IMG/VR virus record: IMGVR_UViG_3300035703_000205
Coordinates: 1 to 38,389 of that record
Length of the DNA stretch: 38,389 nt
Source of the DNA: a virus
Direction: 5' to 3' (one strand)
This document shows positions 32,549 to 38,389 of the stretch, piece after piece. The number at the start of each line of letters is the position of its first letter. Position 1 is the stretch's first letter. The notes beneath the pieces are model-generated. The model worked only from the letters and a program-made list of their open reading frames with translations, made no database searches and was not told where the DNA came from. Both the position numbers and the translations under genes were made by a program.

Positions 32549-32887
32549 ATGCAAGTTCCCCTGTCCTACCACCTGCCCGCCATGTTCGGATCCGCCGCAG
32601 AGCGCGCCGCGCTCTTTGACGACATCCGCGCGCGCGGGATCCTCGAAACAGCCGACCTCACCGGCTTTGTCGATACGACAGAGCGCGTGATCGAGGACGC
32701 CGAAACGCGCGCCGAAGCTGCGCGCGTTGAAGCGCGGCACGGCTTCAAATCTTCGATGTCTGCGGCAGAACTCGCCTCCGTCGAGGCGAAGATCACCGCC
32801 GCTTTTGACGAGCTGATCTGCCGGCATCCGAAACTGTCGGATGAACTGCGCGACACCTGCCTGTTGCTGATCTTGGAGGTGCGCTGA
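32549..32887 (+). CDS. Hypothetical helical protein
   Basis: 112-residue, largely helical and acidic protein, not recognised (MQVPLSYHLPAMFGSAAERA...). A coiled-coil-like segment spans about residues 45-95 (RVIEDAETRAEAARVEARHG). ATG 32549 has AAGGAGG upstream, and its stop overlaps the next start (TGATG). Confidence 0.7.
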   Translation: MQVPLSYHLPAMFGSAAERAALFDDIRARGILETADLTGFVDTTERVIEDAETRAEAARVEARHGFKSSMSAAELASVEAKITAAFDELICRHPKLSDELRDTCLLLILEVR

Positions 32888-33066
32888 TGGACGATGCAGC
32901 CAATGAGCGCCGCCGCAAAGCCCGGGAGCGCAAGCGCGCCGAACGCGCCCAGTTTGCAGATCGCGGAGTGTCCCGGGTCGAAGTCGTCGTGCCGACGGCC
33001 AAGGCCGCGCAGATCCGCGAACTGGCGGAGATGCTGAACGAACCCAAATCAGAAGGGGGCGAATGA
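32887..33066 (+). CDS. Small CopG/ribbon-helix-helix-like protein
   Basis: 59 residues. A very basic N-terminal helix (ERRRKARERKRAERAQF) precedes SRVEVVVPTAKAAQIRELAE, which fits the strand-helix of ribbon-helix-helix DNA binders, and an acidic tail. It overlaps both neighbours by a few bases. It could be the regulator of the twin-operator promoters, which is a guess. Confidence 0.6.
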   Translation: MDDAANERRRKARERKRAERAQFADRGVSRVEVVVPTAKAAQIRELAEMLNEPKSEGGE

Positions 33067-33242
33067 TGAGCATCCAAAAATCCGCAGAGGACATCACCCT
33101 GCTGGCCACACTACACCGCATCAAGCGCAAGGCTGACATCATGGCGCTGGACGCGCCGCGCGGGACGCTGGCCGCGCAGAACGCCGTCGAGCTTCAACTG
33201 CTCGCAGGCATTGCCCTGCGCTGCATCGGGGGTGAGAAATGA
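33066..33242 (+). CDS. Small hypothetical protein
   Basis: 58 residues, helical (MSIQKSAEDITLLATL..., ending ALRCIGGEK). Start overlaps the previous stop (TGATG) and its own stop overlaps the next start (ATGA). Not recognised; supported by the coupled arrangement. Confidence 0.55.
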   Translation: MSIQKSAEDITLLATLHRIKRKADIMALDAPRGTLAAQNAVELQLLAGIALRCIGGEK

Positions 33243-33490
33243 ACATTCCCACATGGACAATCATGGCCCTGTCACTAGGTGGGCCACTCGAAGGCTACGG
33301 GCCACGGGTCGCGCTGATGTTCCCGTCCTACGCTGAGTGCAGCATTAGCATCAACACGCTGCGTGACGTGTTCGAGGCGCAGGGGCTGGACGTGCAGGGC
33401 GTACACTGCACAGAGACAGGCGCACCCAGCGTGTCGCCACTCCCAAAGCTGCGCCCCAGCGATTTTGATGCGATTGGGGGTGCGAAATGA
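33239..33490 (+). CDS. Small hypothetical protein
   Basis: 83 residues, not recognised (MNIPTWTIMALSLGGP..., with a helix INTLRDVFEAQGLDV and a Pro-rich C-terminus). It begins a block whose GATC density is far below the rest of the genome, suggesting recent acquisition. Coupled by four-base overlaps on both sides. Confidence 0.6.
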   Translation: MNIPTWTIMALSLGGPLEGYGPRVALMFPSYAECSISINTLRDVFEAQGLDVQGVHCTETGAPSVSPLPKLRPSDFDAIGGAK

Positions 33491-33720
33491 CAATAGACAC
33501 AAGCGCAGAGGCCTTTAACCCGAAGTTTGAAGATGGTGAGGAGGTTTTGACCTTTTATCGCGGCAAATGGACACATGTGAAGTGGTCTGAGGTGCATATG
33601 CGGTGGCATCTTGGGCATGGGCTCCCGTTTCTGGTGAACCTACCCGACCGAGTATTTGCCCCTTTGCCCCCAAAGCCAGAGAACGCAGATGGATTCTATG
33701 ACTGGAGGGGGCGGCCATGA
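33487..33720 (+). CDS. Small hypothetical protein
   Basis: 77 residues, rich in Trp, His and Pro (GKWTHVKWSEVHMRWHLGHG). Not recognised. Holds one of only four GANTC sites in the window (33692). Overlaps both neighbours by four bases. Confidence 0.6.
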   Translation: MTIDTSAEAFNPKFEDGEEVLTFYRGKWTHVKWSEVHMRWHLGHGLPFLVNLPDRVFAPLPPKPENADGFYDWRGRP

Positions 33721-34136
33721 CTAACCCAGACACAAGCGCAGCCGCTGAAAAACTTGCAGACTGGTTTGGCGACCGTTGCGATGAATACGATCCAGAGTGC
33801 AGCACTTGCCGCGCTTGGGAGGCTTTTGATGCGGTATCCCGCGACCTAGAGGCCATGCGGGCAGAGCTGCACTTGATGAAAACCGCGGGCATTGTCGAGG
33901 TGGCAATTCGCAACCCGTCCGTTGCCGAATACATGTTCCATTGGGAAGCACGCGCGGAACAAGCCGAGGCGCGGGTGGTGGAGTTGGAGGCTGAACGCGC
34001 CGAAATAGGCAAAGCCAGCGTTGCGCTGCTGGACGAATTGGTCGCCTATCTTAGCCAAAACGCGCCCGCACACAAAGAGGCGCTTGCTGGGCTGAAAACT
34101 GCCCGCGCCGCCCTATCACGGGAGAGCGGGGAATGA
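33717..34136 (+). CDS. Hypothetical protein with coiled coil (Ead/Ea-like)
   Basis: 139 residues. A Cys pair near residue 28-31 (DPECSTCRAW) and a long coiled coil from about residue 40 to 125 (AEQAEARVVELEAERAEIG). Such proteins are common in accessory early regions of siphophages and have no known activity. Coupled to its neighbours by four-base overlaps. Confidence 0.68.
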   Translation: MTNPDTSAAAEKLADWFGDRCDEYDPECSTCRAWEAFDAVSRDLEAMRAELHLMKTAGIVEVAIRNPSVAEYMFHWEARAEQAEARVVELEAERAEIGKASVALLDELVAYLSQNAPAHKEALAGLKTARAALSRESGE

Positions 34137-34327
34137 GTGTCAATAGCTTTTGGAATGATGTCGCTGCCATCCCCCAAATTGCGCGGGGAAAGGTTTGGTG
34201 TCGAACCTGTGGGCGTGAACAGTCTGTGAATGGCGTTGGCGCTATGCAGAACGGGTGGCCCAAATGTTGCGGCTATACAATGACGATCGACAGCCCCACA
34301 GAGCAAGCAAAGGAACCCAAACCATGA
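34133..34327 (+). CDS. Small zinc-ribbon-like protein
   Basis: 64 residues. WCRTCGREQ and PKCCGYTM supply two Cys pairs about 22 residues apart, a plausible zinc ribbon. Function unknown. ATG 34133 overlaps the previous stop by four bases. Confidence 0.65.
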   Translation: MSVNSFWNDVAAIPQIARGKVWCRTCGREQSVNGVGAMQNGWPKCCGYTMTIDSPTEQAKEPKP

Positions 34328-34512
34328 CCGCGCTTGAAACAATGGCCCCGACAATGCGGCTCCGCTTGGTTGATAAATCTACATGCCCGCAATCGTATAC
34401 GCAGAAAGTGCTGCAACAGTGTTTTTTGGATGTTCGAACTGGCCATGAAGAATGGATTGATGTCCCGTTTGCTGGACACATTAGCGAGGAGACGAAAAAT
34501 GCGGGTCAGTAA
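34324..34512 (+). CDS. Small hypothetical protein
   Basis: 62 residues (MTALETMAPTMRLRLV..., ending HISEETKNAGQ), not recognised. I used ATG 34324, which overlaps the previous stop (ATGA); the frame is open upstream but lies inside that gene. Confidence 0.55.
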   Translation: MTALETMAPTMRLRLVDKSTCPQSYTQKVLQQCFLDVRTGHEEWIDVPFAGHISEETKNAGQ

Positions 34513-34684
34513 ACAAAAGATGCCAGAGGGTAGGGTCGCCAGCGACAAGCCCAGCATGTATGCCATCAGGAGCGCGATCAGCGGGCCGCGCAAGAAAATC
34601 GAAGTCCCGGTGATGTCCACGCATACAATGGAGCGGCGCATCGCGATCGTCACAGTGCCGCGCGCGCCTTGGGATCGCGACTAA
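34499..34684 (+). CDS. Small basic hypothetical protein, last rightward gene
   Basis: 61-residue basic protein (MRVSKQKMPEGRVASD..., ending VPRAPWDRD). ATG 34499 has GAGGAG seven bases upstream and overlaps the preceding gene by 14 bases. It ends just before the convergent terminator. Not recognised. Confidence 0.6.
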   Translation: MRVSKQKMPEGRVASDKPSMYAIRSAISGPRKKIEVPVMSTHTMERRIAIVTVPRAPWDRD

Positions 34685-34692
34685 CAGACCAG

Positions 34693-34716
34693 ACGCCCGC
34701 CCTGCGCGGGCGTTTA
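34693..34716 (+). terminator. Terminator where the two arms converge
   Basis: CGCCCGC (34694-34700) pairs with GCGGGCG (34706-34712) around CCTGC, then TTT. It lies after the last rightward gene and overlaps the stop codon of the leftward Rz1 gene. The T-run favours the plus direction. Confidence 0.7.
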
Positions 34717-34926
34717 CCAATCAGCGAACGCCGCAAGCTGCGCCAGTAGGGCGAGGCCCGTCTCGCGCGCCGCAGGCATACTGTCGCCCGCCAGCGCGTC
34801 TGCGTGATCCGCTGCCGCCGGGCGCAATCGATCAATCGCGGAGTTGGTCTGCCATGTCGCGCAGCCGCTTAATGCGCTCGCCATCAGTAGCACCGCCGCC
34901 AGTGTCCGCATCGTTGATCCGTTCAT
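34714..34926 (-). CDS. Rz1-like outer-membrane spanin lipoprotein
   Basis: About 70 residues with a lipoprotein signal, LLMASALSGC, the lipobox Cys following LSG. It starts inside the Rz-like gene in another frame, the usual nested spanin layout, and should sit in the outer membrane and bridge to Rz for the last step of lysis. ATG codons at 34932, 34926 and 34911 are all possible; 34926 is ten bases after GGAG. Confidence 0.8.
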   Translation of the reverse strand: MNGSTMRTLAAVLLMASALSGCATWQTNSAIDRLRPAAADHADALAGDSMPAARETGLALLAQLAAFADW

Positions 34927-35059
34927 GTGCATCAAGCTCCGCTTTCAGTTGCTGGTTTTCTGCCCGGGCCGCGCTGTCGCCGCGCCCCTTCAAATAAGCC
35001 GCCACGAACGCCGCGATCAGCGCGCCCAGCGCGGCGAGCCAGAGTTTAAGACGCAGCAT
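34832..35059 (-). CDS. Rz-like inner-membrane spanin
   Basis: 75 residues: an N-terminal membrane helix (LWLAALGALIAAFVAAYL) and a charged coiled coil (AARAENQQLKAELDAHERI). ATG 35059 overlaps the endolysin stop (ATGA) and has GGGGGA upstream. Shorter than lambda Rz but of normal layout, and it hosts the Rz1 start. Confidence 0.82.
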   Translation of the reverse strand: MLRLKLWLAALGALIAAFVAAYLKGRGDSAARAENQQLKAELDAHERINDADTGGGATDGERIKRLRDMADQLRD

Positions 35060-35682
35060 CAGCGATCCCCCTCGGCCCACTTTTTAATGCGCTCGCGCAT
35101 GATCCACAGGGCGGCCAGCACGACGATGCCCGCGAAGGCGAGTGCCACAATCTGGGCCGTGCCGTCCAGCGCGCCGACGGCGGCGATGCCCGCGCCAGCG
35201 CCCGATACGATCTGGACGGCGGATGCCTGCACGGTGGTCGATTGCGCGGCACTGGTGCGCTCTTCGGGAGGCTTTGCCTTTGTCTCCCACTCGCCCATGG
35301 GGTATGCCGTGCGGTCAAGCTCGAAGTGCGGCCCATCCTTGAATTTCTTCCAGTCACCGCCCCAATCCAGCTCAACGCCCAGCTCGTCGGCGGCCTTTTT
35401 TACCGCAGGGCCAAGCTGGTTATATAGCGGCCAGTCAAAAGCGGGCTTTCCGTTGGGGCCGATGGGTAGTAGGTCAACCGCGTGGCCCGTGATGTGGCGG
35501 CTGTTCATGGTCTGGGATGCGCCGCTGGCAACGAGCTGTTTCTGGCGTTCCTTCGTCCGTAGACCCTCGATCACCACAAAGTCCAGCGGGCTATCTTGCA
35601 GCGCCTTATCCAAAACAAGGCGCAAGTCAGGGTGTATGCCCTGCAAATTTTTCAGACTGCGAGACCCAAAGGTACGTGTCAT
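35059..35682 (-). CDS. M15-family endolysin with C-terminal membrane segment
   Basis: 207 residues. The catalytic half (to about residue 125) is a VanY/CwlK-type peptidase: zinc ligands His63 and Asp70 in SRHITGHAVD and His119 in DGPHFEL. It cuts peptide links in peptidoglycan. Residues about 150-195 form one or two hydrophobic helices (QIVALAFAGIVVLAALWI) ending in a basic tail, so the enzyme may be membrane-held until the holin fires, or may combine enzyme and holin-like parts. It overlaps both neighbours by four bases. Confidence 0.87.
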   Translation of the reverse strand: MTRTFGSRSLKNLQGIHPDLRLVLDKALQDSPLDFVVIEGLRTKERQKQLVASGASQTMNSRHITGHAVDLLPIGPNGKPAFDWPLYNQLGPAVKKAADELGVELDWGGDWKKFKDGPHFELDRTAYPMGEWETKAKPPEERTSAAQSTTVQASAVQIVSGAGAGIAAVGALDGTAQIVALAFAGIVVLAALWIMRERIKKWAEGDR

Positions 35683-35909
35683 TTCCCCACCCGTGAAATT
35701 AGTGCTTTGATGTCGTCGCGGATCTCGGCCAGCATCGTGTTCGTCTCGCTGCGCGAGCGTTGCGCGGCGTCCATATCTTCGCGCCGCTGGTTCCAGAGAC
35801 GCTTGATCTCTTTGGTGTTCTCGGCGCTGCCAGCCTCAAGGCGGACGAGCCATGCGACCACCGCGACGAGGCTGACAGCGACAGGCCAATATTTGATGAT
35901 CCCTTCCAT
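35679..35909 (-). CDS. Small membrane protein with coiled coil, holin candidate
   Basis: 76 residues: one membrane helix near the N-terminus (YWPVAVSLVAVVAWLV), then a charged coiled coil (NTKEIKRLWNQRREDMD). ATG 35909 has GAGGAG upstream and the stop overlaps the endolysin start. Position just before the endolysin favours a holin or lysis regulator; XhlA-like proteins have the reverse order, so the family is uncertain. Confidence 0.7.
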   Translation of the reverse strand: MEGIIKYWPVAVSLVAVVAWLVRLEAGSAENTKEIKRLWNQRREDMDAAQRSRSETNTMLAEIRDDIKALISRVGK

Positions 35910-35919
35910 CGTCAGCTCC

Positions 35920-37191
35920 TCACTGTGCTTCTAATGCGGTCAATCGAGCTTCGAGAGCGGCGATGATGGCCTGCTGCTCTTGGATCGCGGCGGTTAGCGT
36001 GGCAACCAAGAAGGACGTATCGACCCCCTGATACTCTGGCTTACCATCCGCATCTACGGCGTCTTTTTCCCCGATAACACAGTCTGGAACCACTGCTTGC
36101 AGTTCATGGGCGATGAAACCTTGGCCATCACTGCCGTCAGTTTTCCATGTATATGTAACAGGGTTTAGTTGGGCGACCAAATTGAGCGCGCCTGTCATGG
36201 GCTGCACGTTTTCTTTCAGGCGGTAGTCGGATGCCGTGACGTATGCAGTGGCCGTCGAGCTAGTCGTGATAGAGCCGTTCAGGATTTCGCGTCTAAAGAA
36301 TCTAATCATAGACCGCGCAATGTTGTCGTTTACGCTGTTGTTGATATCCAAAGGAGCGACAGGATCAGTAACATTCACAGAAACTGCCCCTGTGGCCTCT
36401 ACGTTAACGCCAATACCATCGAACACACCTAATGTGCTTGACCCACAAAAGAAAACAGTTCCAGCACTGTCTACCTTTAACCGTTCAGACCCAGCCGTGG
36501 ATAGTGCTATGTTATTTGCTGACGGGAAGAAAATGCCCGTGTCCAAATCGCCCGTATTGGTTATGGACGGAGCTGCTGCCGTTCCGTCACCAAATGACGC
36601 TTGCCCGACAACGTCTAAAGCAGTGGCGGGACTTGTTGTACCAATACCCACGCCGCCCGTGCCCTTTGGCGTCAGCGCGATTGAGATGTTCGTGTCAGTT
36701 CCTACCGCCGATAGATTGACCGCGCCGCCGGTCGCGGAGTTGGCGATATTGAGCTGGTTCACCGCGCTCGCGGTCGTCGTGAACGAGATCAGCTCGTTGT
36801 TATTGCTGTCCGCGATCACAGGCGATGCCAGATTGAACTGGATCCCGGTCGATCGCGTCGTGAAAATGTTTGTGCTGGCAATCACATGACGGATCTGCGC
36901 GCTGGTCGTCGCTGTGATATAGCTCGTCTCCGCAGGATCGACTGCGACCCGCGCCACGTTGTTCGTCGCGTCGATGATCGCGACAGTGATCGACTGCGCG
37001 CCATCATAGAGCTTGACCTCATAATTCGCTGAGGTCGTATCGACCCACATCATACCTGCGGTGATATAGCTGGGCGCGCTTGATCCGCTGTGCATTGAGT
37101 TCACCGCATTGCGGTATGAGTTCAAATCCGTGGCGAGCGCAGTTCCGCTCTTGGTGTTCGGGTCAATCGTGCCAAAATCGTATTGAGCCAT
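35920..37191 (-). CDS. Tail fibre with S74 intramolecular chaperone domain
   Basis: 423 residues. The N-terminus (MAQYDFGTIDPNTKSG) begins a fibre of Thr/Ser/Asn-rich beta repeats (TSPATALDVVGQASFGD). The last 100 residues are a peptidase S74 chaperone: ASDYRLKENVQPM, GFIAHELQAVVPD, and a final coiled coil. The domain assembles the trimer and then cuts itself off, normally just before the Ser of SDYRLKEN. It directly follows J with an ATGA overlap. Its 3' half has few GATC and one GANTC (36298), unlike the rest, so it was likely exchanged recently. Confidence 0.9.
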   Translation of the reverse strand: MAQYDFGTIDPNTKSGTALATDLNSYRNAVNSMHSGSSAPSYITAGMMWVDTTSANYEVKLYDGAQSITVAIIDATNNVARVAVDPAETSYITATTSAQIRHVIASTNIFTTRSTGIQFNLASPVIADSNNNELISFTTTASAVNQLNIANSATGGAVNLSAVGTDTNISIALTPKGTGGVGIGTTSPATALDVVGQASFGDGTAAAPSITNTGDLDTGIFFPSANNIALSTAGSERLKVDSAGTVFFCGSSTLGVFDGIGVNVEATGAVSVNVTDPVAPLDINNSVNDNIARSMIRFFRREILNGSITTSSTATAYVTASDYRLKENVQPMTGALNLVAQLNPVTYTWKTDGSDGQGFIAHELQAVVPDCVIGEKDAVDADGKPEYQGVDTSFLVATLTAAIQEQQAIIAALEARLTALEAQ

Positions 37192-38389
37192 CAGGTGCTC
37201 CTTTCTCTGCCAAAGCCGATTGCTTGATAATCGAACGATCGACTAACCGCAGCCCCGGCGCTGTTGCGGAATATAACATCGAAGCCCGTTCGCGTCTTGT
37301 TCGAAATAACGTAATAGTCGCCCGTGTTCATGTTCTGCGCGGCGATGGTCACAGACCGCAGTTCGCGGAAACTGGGCGAGAACACGACGGAATAAGTGCC
37401 CGCGCCCGACGTGATGTCGTTTCCATAGTCGACGCGATCTGGCATATCAATGACGACTGTCAGCGCGCTGATTGTCGGGCTGATTGTGGCAAAGATGGTC
37501 TTGAGCACGGCGCGGAACTTGAGATGCCGCGCGGTATAATCCCCGACAACGAAGCGCCGCCACCCCTGATAGACCGGCGTCGCGCTGTCGACGATCGAGT
37601 AGTTTACTTGCAGCTCGACCGCCACCTCGTCGCCGGTGTCGTCGCCTGCAATGTTCACCAGCCCTTCAAGGTTGACCCATGTCGCCATTGTCGTCAGCCC
37701 GCCTGTGGTGGAGACGACCGCGTCGACGGTGACGCGAGAAGTATAGACCTCGGTGAGATCCGTCTCCCCGAACTCATAATATCCCTCGGTCGCATAGCCG
37801 ACATCCGGCAAAACGCCGATGCTCGAGACCGCAGCGAGCGTCGCCCAGCTTGCCATAAAGTTTTGGCTCCGCAGGACGATGATCGAGCCGCTGCGATCGA
37901 CATCTGTCATCGTTCCGGTCCAGAGCGGGTCTTCCGTGATCGTTGAGACGACATTTTGCGCGGCTGGGTCTTCTAGAGAAGCATTGATAAATGTCGCAAG
38001 GATTGATCGGTTGTTCAACACATCAATCGCCTTGATCGCGTAGGATCCGGATCGGCTAGGCACAGTAAACGAGCGCGCCTCTCGGGGGAGGGCATCCGAG
38101 AGCACTGTCATCGTTGTCCACGACGTGTTGTTTTGGTTTGCCGAATATCGGATCTCATAGCCAGTAACATCGACTGCTATCGACGGATAAGTCCACTCGA
38201 CATAGGTGTGTTCCCCGATCGTGTTTAGGGTGAAGGTGTCGACTTGCGGCGGCTTTGCGGACGCGCCGATGACCTGATGGTTTGCAATCTCGACAAATGC
38301 GCTGGTCGTGCCGTCGTCTGGGCCGATCGCGCGCACTGCAATGTCGTAGTTGATCCCGCTCTCCACCGGAAATAGTTCTACATATGGGC
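37191..38389 (-). CDS. Tail tip / host-specificity protein J, C-terminal part (begins at 2473)
   Basis: Continuation of the gene cut by the window ends; 398 residues plus the split codon. The frame is open from 38389 and needs no start here; the GTG at 38366 (read VESGINYDIAV) is an internal codon. The first 100 residues resemble a fibronectin type III module (THVEWTYPSIAVDVTGYEIR; start given as TYVEW in the sequence). The remainder is beta-rich with repeated SITVAAQN-like strands. The stop overlaps the tail fibre start (ATGA). Confidence 0.85.
   Translation of the reverse strand, partial: PYVELFPVESGINYDIAVRAIGPDDGTTSAFVEIANHQVIGASAKPPQVDTFTLNTIGEHTYVEWTYPSIAVDVTGYEIRYSANQNNTSWTTMTVLSDALPREARSFTVPSRSGSYAIKAIDVLNNRSILATFINASLEDPAAQNVVSTITEDPLWTGTMTDVDRSGSIIVLRSQNFMASWATLAAVSSIGVLPDVGYATEGYYEFGETDLTEVYTSRVTVDAVVSTTGGLTTMATWVNLEGLVNIAGDDTGDEVAVELQVNYSIVDSATPVYQGWRRFVVGDYTARHLKFRAVLKTIFATISPTISALTVVIDMPDRVDYGNDITSGAGTYSVVFSPSFRELRSVTIAAQNMNTGDYYVISNKTRTGFDVIFRNSAGAAVSRSFDYQAIGFGRERST

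Noticed and set aside
37191-38366. Separate 391-codon gene starting at GTG 38366
   Set aside because: The frame is open through the window end and joins the ORF from 2473; the GTG is an internal Val codon.
1-38389. CRISPR array, tRNA genes, lysogeny module
   Set aside because: I saw no regularly spaced repeats, no cloverleaf sequences, and no integrase, excisionase, CI-like repressor or partition genes.

Overview
This 38,389-base window looks like the complete genome of a tailed phage with a long-tailed (siphovirus-type) tail module. The last base reads in frame into the first: the tail-tip/host-specificity gene starts at 2473 on the minus strand, runs off position 1 and continues without a stop from 38389 to 37191. 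The ends are therefore an arbitrary cut in a circular or circularly permuted molecule. No integrase, repressor, partition or tRNA gene is visible, so a strictly lytic life cycle is likely. A Gram-negative host is implied by the nested Rz/Rz1 spanins. An alphaproteobacterial host (my guess is Rhodobacterales) is implied by the high G+C and, above all, by near-total loss of GANTC, the CcrM methylation site of that class: I found only four copies.

There are two transcription arms. The rightward arm (25.1-34.7 kb) holds replication and small accessory genes: a SNF2/DEAD-type helicase, a zinc-knuckle protein, a Cas4-like Fe-S nuclease, a probable ssDNA-binding protein, a family A DNA polymerase with 3'-5' exonuclease, a DUF6011 protein, a shortened DnaN-like clamp, small membrane proteins and a run of overlapping short ORFs. 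It is driven by at least two near-identical promoters with paired GACCGGTC operators, and many of its genes share the same leader, GGAGACCTGCC.

The leftward arm starts at 24.9 kb and passes through the window end to 34.7 kb. In order it carries a PrimPol-helicase, a DUF4942 adenine methyltransferase, an HNH endonuclease, a RuvC-like resolvase, small and large terminase, portal, a MuF protein fused to a zincin domain, capsid protease, scaffold, decoration protein, major capsid protein, connector proteins, tail tube, frameshifted tail chaperones, tape measure, tail tip (DUF1833, NlpC/P60, J), an S74 tail fibre, and a lysis cassette (membrane protein, M15 endolysin with a C-terminal membrane anchor, Rz/Rz1). 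The arms converge on a terminator at about 34.7 kb.

The points most worth a second look are: a two-copy non-coding element with a shared, covarying multi-tier hairpin (13.03-13.19 kb and 21.17-21.40 kb); the GANTC loss together with a GATC excess; a capsid protease whose conserved end sits in the next reading frame at the head of the scaffold gene; a clamp that seems to lack half of a domain; and the MuF-zincin fusion.
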